Shown here one piece after another: positions 9,277-18,702 of a stretch of 64,000 nt of DNA. The notes below the pieces were generated by a model. That model did no database searches, was not told the origin of the DNA, and worked only from the letters and a program-made list of their open reading frames with translations. Source of the DNA: Roseovarius sp. 217 (GTDB lineage Bacteria > Pseudomonadota > Alphaproteobacteria > Rhodobacterales > Rhodobacteraceae). The stretch is taken from positions 1,028,500-1,092,499 of the forward strand of contig NZ_CH902584.1 of the NCBI RefSeq assembly GCF_000152845.1, in the 5' to 3' direction. Each line of letters starts with the position of its first letter. The stretch's first letter is position 1. A program made the translations under genes and the position numbers.

Positions 9277-10578
9277 TTAAATCCACCGGCCAATTGCAAG
9301 GAGATAGGCAAAGCCGCTCACCCGTGTGCCAGACGTGTTGAACCCCCCGATCTGAATGCTCAGGTTGGAATTGCTGAGGGTGCGCGCAAAGGCGGCCTGA
9401 CTGCCCGTCAAGACCGCCGCAACGCGAGGCGCGGTGAAGAACTGCGCCGGATAAGTCCAGGTCGTTTCGCCAGAGGTCGAGAGCGCCACTGTCGTTCCGC
9501 AAATCTGCGTGCCATTGGCAAACCGCGTATATTCCCCGTTCCCGCCCACAAACTGATGCTCGATGATCGCCCCGGTCGGCACTCCGTCCGATAGGGACAC
9601 CGGGCCCATCACGCGCCCGCTGTGATACAGTTCAAGCCAGGGTGTCCACCCGCCCGTGCCCCAGGATCTGACGAATTTCCGCAGCGCCGAAGCCGCTGAG
9701 GTGCCCCCATAAGACGTGAACTCCTGCACAACATTCGTGGCAGAGCGCGCAATCACCAAAAGCGCCCCAGCAGACGAAATCGGATAGGAGTTGCCCGAGG
9801 TATTTCCAGCCGTGGGATTATAATAGAGGCCGGACAAGACCAGGGTATCGAGCCCGTCAGAGGCGGTCAGGCTGATCGCGGTGCCAAGCCCGAACGCCCC
9901 CACTTTGAGCAATCGCTCTGCGGCATTGTCGGTCGGTGCGGACTGAACCGCCGCACCGCTGATCCGCGCCGTCTGCGCATCGACCCGCAGAGCCTCGGTC
10001 CATGTCGTGCCATCCGCACTCACCTTGATGGAGAAATCGTCATCGCCCGCCAGACCCATCTCGGCATGACCCGCAAACCCTGACTGAAACACCAAACTCG
10101 CGGTGTCATCGCTCTGCGCCTTGTTTATCTTGAGCTGATGTCCCGATCCGGCATGGCTCAGCAGGGTGGCCGCCGCCGCAACGCTCAATCGGTTGACGGC
10201 GTCGGCCTGCGTCGCGATCCCCAGGGCATCGGTCCGGTCCGGGAACCCGCGCCACCCCCCATCGCGGTAAATGCGCACCGCGGTGCCGCCGCGCTCCGCC
10301 GCAATCCAGCCCTCTTGCGGCGTCACAAACATCCAGGCCTCGCCCAGAAACGCGGCGATCTTGCCATCCTGCCCCGCCCAGACGCCCGTCGCCCCCGTCC
10401 CCAGCGCAAATCGCGCGCCGGTCTCAGGCGCGGCAGGGGGCTCCGTCGCCTCGAACCCGTCCAGCGCCATTTGAACCAACAGATCCAACCGCTGCACAGC
10501 CTCATTATGCGTCACATGCTTTTGCGCCTGTGACGGGGCGATAAACGGCAGGTCAAGGCGGGCTGATAAATCCGACAT
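9277..10578 (-). CDS. DUF2793 tail-fibre-like protein
   Basis: A 433-residue protein. Residues ~1-110 are the DUF2793 domain: MSDLSARLDLPFIAPSQAQKHVTHNEA, then WAGQDGKIAAFLGEAWMFVTPQEGW. A middle beta-rich part leads to a pyocin-knob-like segment (IARSATNVVQEFTSYGG...KFVRSWGTGGWTPWLELYHSG), then a C-terminal tail-fibre tip domain (QFFTAPRVAAVLTGSQ...FAYLLAIGRWI). The start at 10578 has GGAGA upstream; the frame extends further but without support. DUF2793 proteins occur in prophages and, to my knowledge, as the separately encoded tail fibre of the Rhodobacter capsulatus gene transfer agent. No capsid, terminase or tail-tube genes are nearby, so this is an isolated fibre cassette. Confidence 0.85.
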   Translation of the reverse strand: MSDLSARLDLPFIAPSQAQKHVTHNEAVQRLDLLVQMALDGFEATEPPAAPETGARFALGTGATGVWAGQDGKIAAFLGEAWMFVTPQEGWIAAERGGTAVRIYRDGGWRGFPDRTDALGIATQADAVNRLSVAAAATLLSHAGSGHQLKINKAQSDDTASLVFQSGFAGHAEMGLAGDDDFSIKVSADGTTWTEALRVDAQTARISGAAVQSAPTDNAAERLLKVGAFGLGTAISLTASDGLDTLVLSGLYYNPTAGNTSGNSYPISSAGALLVIARSATNVVQEFTSYGGTSAASALRKFVRSWGTGGWTPWLELYHSGRVMGPVSLSDGVPTGAIIEHQFVGGNGEYTRFANGTQICGTTVALSTSGETTWTYPAQFFTAPRVAAVLTGSQAAFARTLSNSNLSIQIGGFNTSGTRVSGFAYLLAIGRWI

Positions 10579-10909
10579 CGGTCTCTCCAGAACGGTTGCG
10601 CAGGCGACAAACTCGGTCAAACACCCTTGCCAGTTCGTTAAGACTGCGGACGCAAGCCAGATTAGACTCTGATTACAAACATAATCACTGACACCACCGA
10701 TCCCCGCAGCCCCGCGATGAAACATCAAACACCCTCTCGTGTAATCGCGCGAAAAGGGATGCAGCCCACGCCGGACATGGTATCGTGTGCCGGGAAACGG
10801 GACGCAGCCCACCATTACTCACAGCCACCATTTCAGCATGACGTTTCCCGATCTGACCGTTTGACACGCATGGGGGCCGCAGGCCCTCTCTTTGACCAAG
10901 GAGTTTGTT
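10579..10909. other. Intergenic region with a direct repeat and hairpin
   Basis: This region separates the divergent DUF2793 and ProX genes, so both promoters must be here. It holds a 14-bp direct repeat with one mismatch (GGGATGCAGCCCAC at 10756-10769, GGGACGCAGCCCAC at 10799-10812) and a GC hairpin near 10873-10889 (GGGCC-GCA-GGCCC) just before the proX start. No convincing coding frame is seen. Confidence 0.5.
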
Positions 10910-11854
10910 ATGAAATCCACCTGCTGCGCGCTCGCGCTCTGCGCCTTTGCCCTCCCCGTGACTGCGGCGGATCTGGGCAAGTCGGATGAGCCAATCAAGC
11001 TCGCGCTCACCCAACAGACCGAGGCTCAGATCACCGCGCATGTCGCGGGCGAACTGCTCAAGGCGGCAGGCTATACAGTCGAATTCGTCCCGGTTGATGA
11101 CATGGCCGTTTTCCGCCAGATGGGGCGGGGCAATATCGACGCCAACCTCGAAATCTGGCCCGCCAATGCCGCACCGTCCTATCGCGATATGATGATGGAG
11201 CGGAGCCTTGTCGATCTCGGAGACCTGGGCCTTTCCATGACAGAGGGGCTGGCCTATCCCGCCCATATGGAGACCGCCTGCCCCGGCCTGCCCGCGCTCG
11301 CGGCGTTGCGTGATTGCGCCACAGCCTTTGCCAGCGATGGCGGCGCGCCTGTGCTAATCGACTATCCCACCGATTGGGAGTCACCGGGGGCCGATCTGAT
11401 GACCGCCCTCGATCTGCCCTTCACCGCCTCTCCCGCCGCGTCCGAACAGGCGCTGGTCGATGCCCTCGTCAGCGCAAGCACCAACGGCACCCCGGCACTC
11501 GCGATGTTCTGGCAACCGCATTGGGCCGGCGCCGTCCATGACCTGCGTTTTGTCGATCTGCCCGAGGCTGAGGCCGCCTGCTACGAAGACGCAAGCTGGG
11601 GACCGAACCCCAAGGCCGTGGGCGATTGCGGAGTCCCGAGCCTGAGCGCCGTCAAATCTGTGATCAAAGGGTTCAAGACCCGCTGGCCCGCCGCCTATTT
11701 TCTTCTTGAGGATTTCCAGATCACCAATGAAACACAGGCCGCGCTGATGGTCGCAGTCGCGCGTGATGGTCGCCCCGTGGCCGACGTCGCTGCCGAATGG
11801 GCTGCCGCAAATGAAGACAGCTGGCGGCCAATGGTCAACGGTGCCATCAACTGA
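10910..11854 (+). CDS. ProX/OpuAC-type glycine betaine-like substrate-binding protein
   Basis: A 314-residue periplasmic binding protein. The start MKSTCCALALCAFALPVTAADLG has AAGGAG six bases upstream and carries a signal peptide, probably cleaved after TAA. The mature part (IKLALTQQTEAQITAHVAGELLKAAGYTVEFV...DANLEIWPANA...ALAMFWQPHWAGAVHDLRFVDLP) matches the OpuAC family, which binds quaternary amines such as glycine betaine, choline or dimethylated osmolytes. The ABC permease and ATPase that would complete a transporter are not adjacent, so it is an orphan or serves a distant system. The exact ligand cannot be read from sequence. Confidence 0.85.
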   Translation: MKSTCCALALCAFALPVTAADLGKSDEPIKLALTQQTEAQITAHVAGELLKAAGYTVEFVPVDDMAVFRQMGRGNIDANLEIWPANAAPSYRDMMMERSLVDLGDLGLSMTEGLAYPAHMETACPGLPALAALRDCATAFASDGGAPVLIDYPTDWESPGADLMTALDLPFTASPAASEQALVDALVSASTNGTPALAMFWQPHWAGAVHDLRFVDLPEAEAACYEDASWGPNPKAVGDCGVPSLSAVKSVIKGFKTRWPAAYFLLEDFQITNETQAALMVAVARDGRPVADVAAEWAAANEDSWRPMVNGAIN

Positions 11855-11867
11855 TCGTCACCCAGAG

Positions 11868-11895
11868 CGGGGCAGGGTTAGCCAATCCTGCCCCG
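11868..11895. terminator. Hairpin between convergent genes
   Basis: CGGGGCAGG and CCTGCCCCG form a perfect 9-bp stem with a 10-base loop, 14 bases after the binding-protein stop and 44 bases before the end of the convergent TIGR02302 gene. There is no long T run, so terminator activity is inferred from position. Confidence 0.5.
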
Positions 11896-11938
11896 TCCGG
11901 ATCACCCGAGCCCTGCGTGTCGGTTCCCGGCCTGCGCC

Positions 11939-14542
11939 TCAGAACCGTTCCAGCAACCGCCGCAGATAGTCGAGCTCCACATCCGGGCGCTCGCCCTCGC
12001 CGGACCGTTTACGGATCTCGTCCAGCAATTCCCGCGCCCGCCGATAGACATCCTCGCCCTGCAAGAGACTGTCCTGCGTGCCCGCCTGCCGCCCCTGTCC
12101 GGCCTCGCGCCCGAGGGGATCGGCCTGCGCCTGCCCCGGCTGACCTTCGGCATCGCCCTGGCCACCGGGATTTTGCTGCTCGGCCATCGCCTCACCCATG
12201 TTGCGCATGCCCTCGCGCAGCGCTTCCATCGCGTCGGCCTGATTGTCGATCGCCCCGGCCAGATCATCACTGCGCAGCGCCTCTTCCGCACCTTCCATCG
12301 CCCGTTCCGCCCGCTCCAGCGCCTCGCGCGCGGCCTCTCCCGCCTCGCCGCCGAGTTGCGGCAGACCCTGCCGTTGCCGCTCCAATTCCTGCCGCAACGC
12401 GTCCTGCCGCTCGGCCAGCGACCCCTCGCCGGTCTGACCGTCCTCGGCCTGTTCGCGGCCCTCGCCGCCTTGGCCCTGCTGCTCGCCGCCCTGTCCGCCC
12501 TGACCCTGCTGACCATCATGGCTCTCGCCGCGCCCTTCGCCACCGCTGCGACCCTCATTATTCTGCGACTGGCCCGACTGCGCACCGGGGTTGAACTGTT
12601 CCTGCAAGTCGCGGAACGCCTGATCCGACAGGCCCTGTTGCTCCCGCAATGTCTCGGCCAATCCCTCCATCGCCTGCTCGCCCGGCGATTGACCCTGCTG
12701 GCCCTGGCCTTGGGTGACCTGCATGTTCTCCATCATCTGCTGGAACTCTTCGAGCGCCTGCTGCGCCTCGGCATAGCGGCCCTGTTCCATCAACTCCTGA
12801 ATGCGGTCCATCATGTCCTGCAGATCCTGTTGGTTCATCTGCATCATGTTTTCAGCGCTGCGCTGATCGCTTTCCTCGGGGTTCTCGCGCTCGGCTTGCT
12901 GCATCTTCTGGCGCAGGTAATCCTGTGTCGCATCCCGCAGATCCTGCATCAGCCGCGCGATCTCTTCCTCGCTGGCGCCGTTCTTCATCGCCTCGCTCAA
13001 TCGCTCTTGGGCCGCGCGCATCCGCTCCAGCGCGTCGCCCATGTCACCATCTTCCAGCAACACACCCAGATCCCAGAGCGCCTGCGCGATCTCATCGCGC
13101 TCGGCCTCGTCCAGCCCCTCGCTCTGCGTCATCGCCTCCAACTGCCGCACAATCACCCGCAACCGCAAATAGGCTTTCTCAGACCGAAAGAGCCGCCCCT
13201 CCGGCTTGTAGGACACCGCCCGCAACACCTGCACCACGCGCCCGGCGTTCTGCCGCGACCACAACAGATCGCGCCGCTGCTCGATCACCGCCGCCGCCAT
13301 CGGATCAAAAAACCGCCGCGCGGGCAGGACCATCACGAACGGTTCGGACTGCCCCTCTTGCCCCGCCGCATCCGCAACCTGCAACCTCAGCGTCACAGGC
13401 AAATGCGCCCACGGATGCTCCGAGAGGTTCTCGACCAGGGTCTCGGTAAACTCGGTCCGATCCCCGGCCAAGGGCATCGGCAGATCCAGCCGGATCACCT
13501 CGCGCGGCTCCGGCTCCACCGCCAGACCATACCGCCGATCCACCCGCGCCAGATCCAGTGCAAAGACCGCCCCGCCGCTCACCACGCCGTAATCGTCGCG
13601 CGCGGCAAAGGGCTGGCTCATCTGCCCATCAAAGGCGGTGCGCGCATCGCGCTCGACCACCTCGACCTCCGGGGCTGCGTCTGCCAGCGCCGCAACGGCC
13701 CAGCTACGCCCCCCCGGACCGTCAATCCGCATTTCGCCGGCGCGCGCGACCTCAAACTGCTGCTCAGGATCGGTGCTTGCGGCCTCTGCGCCCTCACCCG
13801 ACACCGTTTCTGTCAGGCTCAGCGCCCCCACCTCACCATAGAATCGCAGGGTAATCCGGCTGCCTTCCGGCACCTCGATCACCTCACCCTGATCGGCAAG
13901 ATAGAGGCTCGGAAGTCCTGTGTAGCTGGGTGGCTCGATCCAGCCTTCCCATGTCGGGCCAGCGGCCAGCGCCGCGCCACGCGCGCCCCCCGGCACCATC
14001 TCCGCCACCGACCCGGCCCGCCAGATCGAGCCAAAGAGCAACGCCACTACCAAACCCAAGAGGGCGATGTAGCGCAGCCCGAACGGATCCTGCCGCGACA
14101 GCCGCAAATCCGGCTCGACTGCGCGTGCGCCCGCTGCCCGTGCCGCCATCCGCGCCTGATGCGCCCGCCAGAGCGCCGCCGACCCGGCATCGCCCGCGCC
14201 AATCGCCTGCACATCCGCCAGCGCCGCCAGTGGCCTGCCCGGCATCGCCTCATCCATCCGCGCCAAGGCCTCGGCCCGACGCGGAAACCGGAACTTCACA
14301 AACCCCAGCACGCCGTAAACCAGCACCGCCAGCGCGGCCAGCATGGCGGTGCCCCAGACCACCTCGACCGCTGCCAGATCGTGAAGGCCCAGCATCAGCG
14401 CCGCAGCCCCCGCCGCAATCACGCTCCACATCGGCCAGAATGCGCGCACCAGACGCTCGGCAATCAACCCCGCCCATGTCAGCAGAAGAGGCCGCCGCAA
14501 CCGCGCGGTCAGAGCTTTCAGGGGGTTTTCGGTCGCAGCCAT
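11939..14542 (-). CDS. TIGR02302/DUF4175 family membrane protein
   Basis: An 867-residue inner-membrane protein of the alphaproteobacterial TIGR02302 (DUF4175) family; the function is not established. Two or three hydrophobic segments lie near the N-terminus (LLLTWAGLIAERLVRAFWPMW, VWGTAMLAALAVLVYGVLGF, LRYIALLGLVVALLFG). A large, probably periplasmic beta-rich part follows. The C-terminal third is a Gln/Glu/Met-rich low-complexity coiled region (~560-800: MQQAERENPEESDQR, then GQGQQGQSPGEQ). The start MAATENPLKAL has GAGG upstream; an earlier ATG at 14575 is possible. It is the last gene of the argH-lysA operon, 37 bases after lysA. Confidence 0.85.
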   Translation of the reverse strand: MAATENPLKALTARLRRPLLLTWAGLIAERLVRAFWPMWSVIAAGAAALMLGLHDLAAVEVVWGTAMLAALAVLVYGVLGFVKFRFPRRAEALARMDEAMPGRPLAALADVQAIGAGDAGSAALWRAHQARMAARAAGARAVEPDLRLSRQDPFGLRYIALLGLVVALLFGSIWRAGSVAEMVPGGARGAALAAGPTWEGWIEPPSYTGLPSLYLADQGEVIEVPEGSRITLRFYGEVGALSLTETVSGEGAEAASTDPEQQFEVARAGEMRIDGPGGRSWAVAALADAAPEVEVVERDARTAFDGQMSQPFAARDDYGVVSGGAVFALDLARVDRRYGLAVEPEPREVIRLDLPMPLAGDRTEFTETLVENLSEHPWAHLPVTLRLQVADAAGQEGQSEPFVMVLPARRFFDPMAAAVIEQRRDLLWSRQNAGRVVQVLRAVSYKPEGRLFRSEKAYLRLRVIVRQLEAMTQSEGLDEAERDEIAQALWDLGVLLEDGDMGDALERMRAAQERLSEAMKNGASEEEIARLMQDLRDATQDYLRQKMQQAERENPEESDQRSAENMMQMNQQDLQDMMDRIQELMEQGRYAEAQQALEEFQQMMENMQVTQGQGQQGQSPGEQAMEGLAETLREQQGLSDQAFRDLQEQFNPGAQSGQSQNNEGRSGGEGRGESHDGQQGQGGQGGEQQGQGGEGREQAEDGQTGEGSLAERQDALRQELERQRQGLPQLGGEAGEAAREALERAERAMEGAEEALRSDDLAGAIDNQADAMEALREGMRNMGEAMAEQQNPGGQGDAEGQPGQAQADPLGREAGQGRQAGTQDSLLQGEDVYRRARELLDEIRKRSGEGERPDVELDYLRRLLERF

Positions 14543-14579
14543 GCGCGGCACCTCATCTCGGCCCCGCGCGCCCATCGCG

Positions 14580-15845
14580 TCAGAGCCATTCAGGGATGGT
14601 ATCGCGATTTATCATTTCGTCAAAGGTCGGTCTGCCCCGGATCACGGCAAAGTCACGCCCATGCACCAGAACTTCGGGCACCAGAGGCCGCGTGTTATAC
14701 TCGCTCGACATCACCGCGCCATACGCGCCGGCACTGCGGAACGCCACCAGATCGCCCTCGGCCAGCGGCGGCAACATCCGCCCCTTGGCAAATGTGTCCC
14801 CCGATTCGCAGACCGGCCCGACCACATCATAGGGCTGTTGCTCGACCCCCGGCGCGGGCTCCACCAGCGGCACGATGTCATGATGCGCGTCATACATCGC
14901 CGGTCGGATCAGATCGTTCATCGCGGCATCAAGGATCAGGAAATCCCGCCCCTCACCGGATTTCAAATAGATCACCCGGCTCACCAGAATCCCCGCATTG
15001 CCCGCAATCAACCGCCCCGGCTCGATCTCGATCTCACAGCCCAGATGCCCCAGCACCTCGCGGATCAGCGCACCATATTCCGTGGGCAGCGGCGGGGCCT
15101 CGTTCGAACGGGTATAGGGAATCCCCAGACCGCCCCCCAGATCGAGGCGGCGAATGTCGTGCCCATCCTCGCGCAGAACCTGAGTCAGCTCCGCCACCTT
15201 TTCATAGGCAAGGCGGAACGGCGCCAAATCGGTCAGTTGGCTACCGATATGCACGTCGATCCCGATCACCTCCAGCCCCGGCAGGGCCGCAGCCTGCGCA
15301 TACACCTCGCGCGCCCGCGCAATTGGGATGCCAAACTTGTTCTCGCTCTTGCCGGTGGCAATCTTGGCATGGGTCTTGGCATCCACATCGGGATTGACCC
15401 GAATGGTGATCGGCGCACGCAGACCCAGTTCCACCGCCACGGCACTCAGAACGCCCATTTCCGGCTCGCTCTCGACATTGAACTGGCGAATACCGCCCAT
15501 CAGCGCCAGACGCATTTCCTCGCGGGTCTTGCCCACGCCCGAGAATACGATCCGCTCACCCGGCACACCCGCCGCCTTGGCGCGGGCATATTCCCCACCC
15601 GAAACCACATCCATCCCAGCGCCCAAGCGCGCCAGTGTTTTCAGGATCGCCTGATTGCTCGCCGCTTTCATCGCGTAACAGACCAGATGATCCATCCCCG
15701 TCAGCGCCTCGTCAAACAGACGGAAATGCCGCTCCAGCGTCGCGGTGGAATAGCAATAGAACGGCGTGCCCACGGCCTCGGCAATCTCCGAGAGCGGCAC
15801 ATCCTCGGCCTGCAACACGCCATTATGATAGAGAAAATGATCCAC
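14580..15845 (-). CDS. lysA: Diaminopimelate decarboxylase
   Basis: Decarboxylates meso-diaminopimelate to L-lysine, the last step of lysine synthesis, in the cytoplasm with pyridoxal phosphate. At 421 residues it has the family's usual length. PLP lysine is Lys60 in CYAMKAAS; other motifs are HIGSQ, GGGLGIPY (phosphate binding), EPGR and CESGD, whose Cys contributes to the partner active site of the dimer. It belongs to the minus-strand cluster argH, lipoprotein, DUF2834, lysA, TIGR02302. An argH/lysA pairing is common in Rhodobacteraceae. Confidence 0.97.
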   Translation of the reverse strand: MDHFLYHNGVLQAEDVPLSEIAEAVGTPFYCYSTATLERHFRLFDEALTGMDHLVCYAMKAASNQAILKTLARLGAGMDVVSGGEYARAKAAGVPGERIVFSGVGKTREEMRLALMGGIRQFNVESEPEMGVLSAVAVELGLRAPITIRVNPDVDAKTHAKIATGKSENKFGIPIARAREVYAQAAALPGLEVIGIDVHIGSQLTDLAPFRLAYEKVAELTQVLREDGHDIRRLDLGGGLGIPYTRSNEAPPLPTEYGALIREVLGHLGCEIEIEPGRLIAGNAGILVSRVIYLKSGEGRDFLILDAAMNDLIRPAMYDAHHDIVPLVEPAPGVEQQPYDVVGPVCESGDTFAKGRMLPPLAEGDLVAFRSAGAYGAVMSSEYNTRPLVPEVLVHGRDFAVIRGRPTFDEMINRDTIPEWL

Positions 15846-15861
15846 GCAGCGTCCTGTCCCG

Positions 15862-15886
15862 TTTCATCTTGCCAAAAATACTCAAA
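15862..15886. repeat. Short intergenic repeat (TTTCATCTTGCC) copy 1
   Basis: TTTCATCTTGCCAAAAATACTC lies between lysA and the DUF2834 gene. A second copy at 18703 reads TTTCATCTTGCCCGAAATACTT. The shared 12-mer followed by AAATACT suggests a dispersed intergenic element. Confidence 0.5.
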
Positions 15887-16202
15887 TCCCGCGCGCACCG
15901 CCCCGCGACGCCCGCAAGAACAGATAGAGCGGCAAACCGCAACTCACCCCGATACCGAATGTCGCCGGAATCGCAATCAGACCCAGCCAGTGCCGGTTCT
16001 GCACCGCCTCGACCACCACCCAGACCGTCAGCGCCACCGCAGCAATCGTCAGATCCCAGACCAGACCGGAACTTGCGGCATTGGCATGCCAGGCATCGAC
16101 CATGCCCATCAGGTCATAGCCGTTCTGCCCGAACCAGTGCAGGAACCAATACATCGGATGAATCGCACCCCAGATGGCCAGCGCGGCATAAACCCATCTC
16201 AC
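15882..16202 (-). CDS. DUF2834 membrane protein
   Basis: A 106-residue protein with three predicted membrane spans (WVYAALAIWGAIHPMYWFL, LTIAAVALTVWVVVEAV, WLGLIAIPATFGIGVSCGLPLYLFL) and the DUF2834 signature HWFGQNGYDLMGMVDAWHANAASS. The start is the GTG at 16202, which overlaps the TGA of the lipoprotein gene as GTGA; the longer frame upstream is a shadow of that gene. Function unknown; DUF2834 proteins are small integral inner-membrane proteins. Confidence 0.8.
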   Translation of the reverse strand: MRWVYAALAIWGAIHPMYWFLHWFGQNGYDLMGMVDAWHANAASSGLVWDLTIAAVALTVWVVVEAVQNRHWLGLIAIPATFGIGVSCGLPLYLFLRASRGGARGI

Positions 16203-16381
16203 AGGCCCACCCCCACGCCGACATTGACGCCGCCCACGCGCACGCCGCCACCCACGCCGACCGTGACGCCATGTGTGCCCACGCCCACGTTCATCCCCGC
16301 CGTGGGGCGCACCGGCTCTCCGTCGACGCCGCACCCCATCAGCACCGTGAGGCTCAGCACAGCAAAACCCAGCCGTATCAT
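16199..16381 (-). CDS. Small lipoprotein with Gly-Val repeat tail
   Basis: A 60-residue protein with a lipoprotein signal ([17 protein letters not shown], lipobox LMGC). The mature part is almost only G/V/N with a period of two or four residues ([17 protein letters not shown], then VNVGVGVGL). Its ATG overlaps the argH stop (ATGA) and its TGA overlaps the next GTG start. The repeat pattern would suit an extended beta strand or structural peptide at the membrane; the role is unknown. Confidence 0.75.
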   Translation of the reverse strand: MIRLGFAVLSLTVLMGCGVDGEPVRPTAGMNVGVGTHGVTVGVGGGVRVGGVNVGVGVGL

Positions 16382-17769
16382 CCCAACCGCTCCTTCCACC
16401 GCGCCACCTGCACGCGCACCTGTGTGGGCGCGGTGCCGCCATAGCTCACCCGCGAGGCGACCGAATTATGCACCCCCAGCACATCATAGACCGACGCGGT
16501 GATTTCGCCATGCACCTCTTGCATCTCGGTCAGGCTCAGGTCCGGCAGATCACAGCCCTTGGCCTCCGCCTTGGCCACCAAGGCCCCGGTGACATGATGC
16601 GCCTCGCGAAACGGCATATCCAGCACCCGCACCAACCAATCCGCCAGATCGGTCGCCGTCGAAAATCCCGACCCGGCGGCCGCCTCCAGATGATCCGTCC
16701 GCGCCGCCATGTCGCGCACCATGCCCTCCATCGCGGCCAGCGCCAGCATCAGGTTGTCGGCGGCGTCGAACACCTGCTCCTTGTCTTCCTGCATGTCCTT
16801 GGAATAGGCCAGCGGCAGGCCTTTCATGACCATCATCAGCGCCACATTGGCCCCGAAAATCCGCCCGACCTTGGCGCGGATCAACTCCGCCGCATCGGGA
16901 TTCTTCTTCTGCGGCATGATGCTCGATCCGGTCGAGAACCGATCCGACAGCGCCACAAACCGGAACTGTGCCGAGGACCAGATCACCAATTCCTCCGCGA
17001 ACCGGCTCAGATGCATGGCGCAAATACTGGCAGCCGCCAGAAACTCCAGCGCAAAATCCCGGTCACTCACCGCATCCAGACTATTGGCGCAGGGGCGGTC
17101 AAAGCCCAGCGCCTTCGCCGTCATCTCGCGATCAATCGGAAAGGATGTCCCCGCCAGCGCCGCCGCCCCCAAGGGGCATTCATTCATCCGCGCCCGCGCA
17201 TCGCGCACCCGGCTCAGATCACGGCCAAACATCTCGACATAGGCCATCATGTGATGCCCCCATGTCACCGGCTGCGCGGTCTGGAGATGGGTAAACCCCG
17301 GCATCACCCAGTCCGCCCCCGCCTCGGCCTGCGCCACCAGCGCCCGCATCAACGCCTGCAAGGCCTGATCCACGGCATCCAGTTGATCCCGCACCCAGAG
17401 CCGGAAATCCGTCGCCACCTGATCGTTGCGCGACCGCCCGGTGTGCAACCGCCCGGCAGGCGCGCCGATCAAATCCTTGAGCCGCGCCTCGACATTCATG
17501 TGAATATCCTCAAGCGCCGTGGAAAAGGTGAATTCCCCCGCCTCTATCTCTGACAAGACCGTGAGCAGCCCTTCCCTCATCGCCGCCGCATCACTATCAC
17601 TGACAATACCTGTTGCCGCCAGCATCGCGGCATGGGCCCTCGAGCCGGCGATATCCTGTGCCGCCATCCGCTTGTCGAATGAGATCGAGGCATTAATTGC
17701 CTCCATGATCGCATCCGGCCCGGCGGCAAAGCGGCCGCCCCACATCTGGTTCGAGGTTGTGTCAGTCAT
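16378..17769 (-). CDS. argH: Argininosuccinate lyase
   Basis: Cleaves argininosuccinate to arginine and fumarate, the last step of arginine synthesis. The 463-residue length and the fumarase-superfamily signature [12 protein letters not shown] (with HTGRSRNDQ and FTHLQ(T)AQP) are complete. The start [14 protein letters not shown] is chosen because the frame's further N-terminal extension covers the divergent TlpA gene. It lies 24 bases from the divergent tlpA-like gene, so the two share one promoter region. Confidence 0.97.
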   Translation of the reverse strand: MTDTTSNQMWGGRFAAGPDAIMEAINASISFDKRMAAQDIAGSRAHAAMLAATGIVSDSDAAAMREGLLTVLSEIEAGEFTFSTALEDIHMNVEARLKDLIGAPAGRLHTGRSRNDQVATDFRLWVRDQLDAVDQALQALMRALVAQAEAGADWVMPGFTHLQTAQPVTWGHHMMAYVEMFGRDLSRVRDARARMNECPLGAAALAGTSFPIDREMTAKALGFDRPCANSLDAVSDRDFALEFLAAASICAMHLSRFAEELVIWSSAQFRFVALSDRFSTGSSIMPQKKNPDAAELIRAKVGRIFGANVALMMVMKGLPLAYSKDMQEDKEQVFDAADNLMLALAAMEGMVRDMAARTDHLEAAAGSGFSTATDLADWLVRVLDMPFREAHHVTGALVAKAEAKGCDLPDLSLTEMQEVHGEITASVYDVLGVHNSVASRVSYGGTAPTQVRVQVARWKERLG

Positions 17770-17793
17770 GTCTTTGGCCCTTCGGAGGGAATT

Positions 17794-18360
17794 ATGAAAA
17801 TCATTCGTCAGATCGTCCTTTATATGGCCGTGGCCCTTGGTGCAAATACTGCCCACGCCGATACCGCAGCACTTGAGGCGCTGCGCGACGGCGACATGAA
17901 GAAACTGAATTTCCACTCTGCGCCGACACCCGCCCCCACAACCGCATTCACCCGCGCCGATGGCTCCACAGGCACCCTTGCCGATTTTCAGGGGCGGTAT
18001 GTCGTGCTGAACTTCTGGGCCACATGGTGCGCGCCTTGTCGGGCCGAAATGCCGACGCTCTCGACCCTGCAAACCGAGATGCGCGGCGACACCTTCGAGG
18101 TCGTCACCATCGCCACAGGCCGCAACGCCCCCACCGCGATGGCCAAATTCTTTGACGAGATCGGCGTCGACAACCTGCCGCTGCACACCGACCCCAAAAG
18201 CGCCCTCGCCCGCGCCATGGGCATCTTTGGACTGCCCATCACCGTGATCCTTGATCCCGAGGGCCATGAAATCGCCCGCCTCCTCGGCGATGCGCATTGG
18301 GACAGCGACAGCGCCAAGGCGATTGTTCAGGCGTTGGTTGAGGGAAAAGGCGAGAGCTGA
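17794..18360 (+). CDS. TlpA-like thiol:disulfide oxidoreductase
   Basis: A 188-residue exported thioredoxin-fold protein. The signal peptide ([22 protein letters not shown]) is followed by a TlpA/ResA domain with the active site WCAPC at 78-82 ([14 protein letters not shown]) and the cis-proline loop GLPITVI. GGAGG stands five bases upstream of the ATG. In the periplasm such proteins reduce disulfides, for example for cytochrome c maturation or copper centres; the partner cannot be told here. It is divergent from argH, an arrangement seen in many alphaproteobacteria. Confidence 0.9.
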   Translation: MKIIRQIVLYMAVALGANTAHADTAALEALRDGDMKKLNFHSAPTPAPTTAFTRADGSTGTLADFQGRYVVLNFWATWCAPCRAEMPTLSTLQTEMRGDTFEVVTIATGRNAPTAMAKFFDEIGVDNLPLHTDPKSALARAMGIFGLPITVILDPEGHEIARLLGDAHWDSDSAKAIVQALVEGKGES

Positions 18361-18495
18361 GAGGCGGCGTTGCTTTAGACACAGGGTGGTGGCTATGCGG
18401 ACGCAGCGGCCCTTGACAGGTTGCGCTGAGCTTGGAACATTTGGGAAACATTTTGCGCCAACAAACCAACCGCAAACCGAATTGGGGACCCTGTG

Positions 18496-18678
18496 ATGCT
18501 GAAGTATATCTATCCTGACGGAACGCATTGCTATCGGGCAATTCATTCTGCCCACGCAGTGTTTCGGGACTCCGATGGCAAACTGATGGCCAGGGCCGAA
18601 AAGGCTGACCAATCGGGCATGTATGAGTTCGAAATTAAGGGCTTCGAGATTCTAGGTCCTGGCGTGGTCTACGACTGA
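18496..18678 (+). CDS. Possible small protein, 60 residues
   Basis: A short frame, [27 protein letters not shown] followed by a charged part ending GPGVVYD, with GGGGA upstream. No antisense gene explains it. The composition is less GC-rich than its neighbours. No family is recognised; coding status is uncertain. Confidence 0.35.
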   Translation: MLKYIYPDGTHCYRAIHSAHAVFRDSDGKLMARAEKADQSGMYEFEIKGFEILGPGVVYD

Positions 18679-18702
18679 CATTGGCTCACCCCCCACCCCC
18701 CA

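Noticed and set aside
9277-10815. Longer N-terminal extension of the DUF2793 frame
   Set aside because: The part before MSDLSARLD has no ribosome site and is not protein-like; DUF2793 proteins start near this point.
12173-16502. Very long plus-strand frames (1,074 and 653 residues) over the TIGR02302, lysA and argH genes
   Set aside because: Antisense shadows of GC-rich real genes; no ribosome site and no protein-like sequence.
16378-18612. A 744-residue version of argH
   Set aside because: The N-terminal 280 residues are antisense to the TlpA gene; the true start is at 17769.
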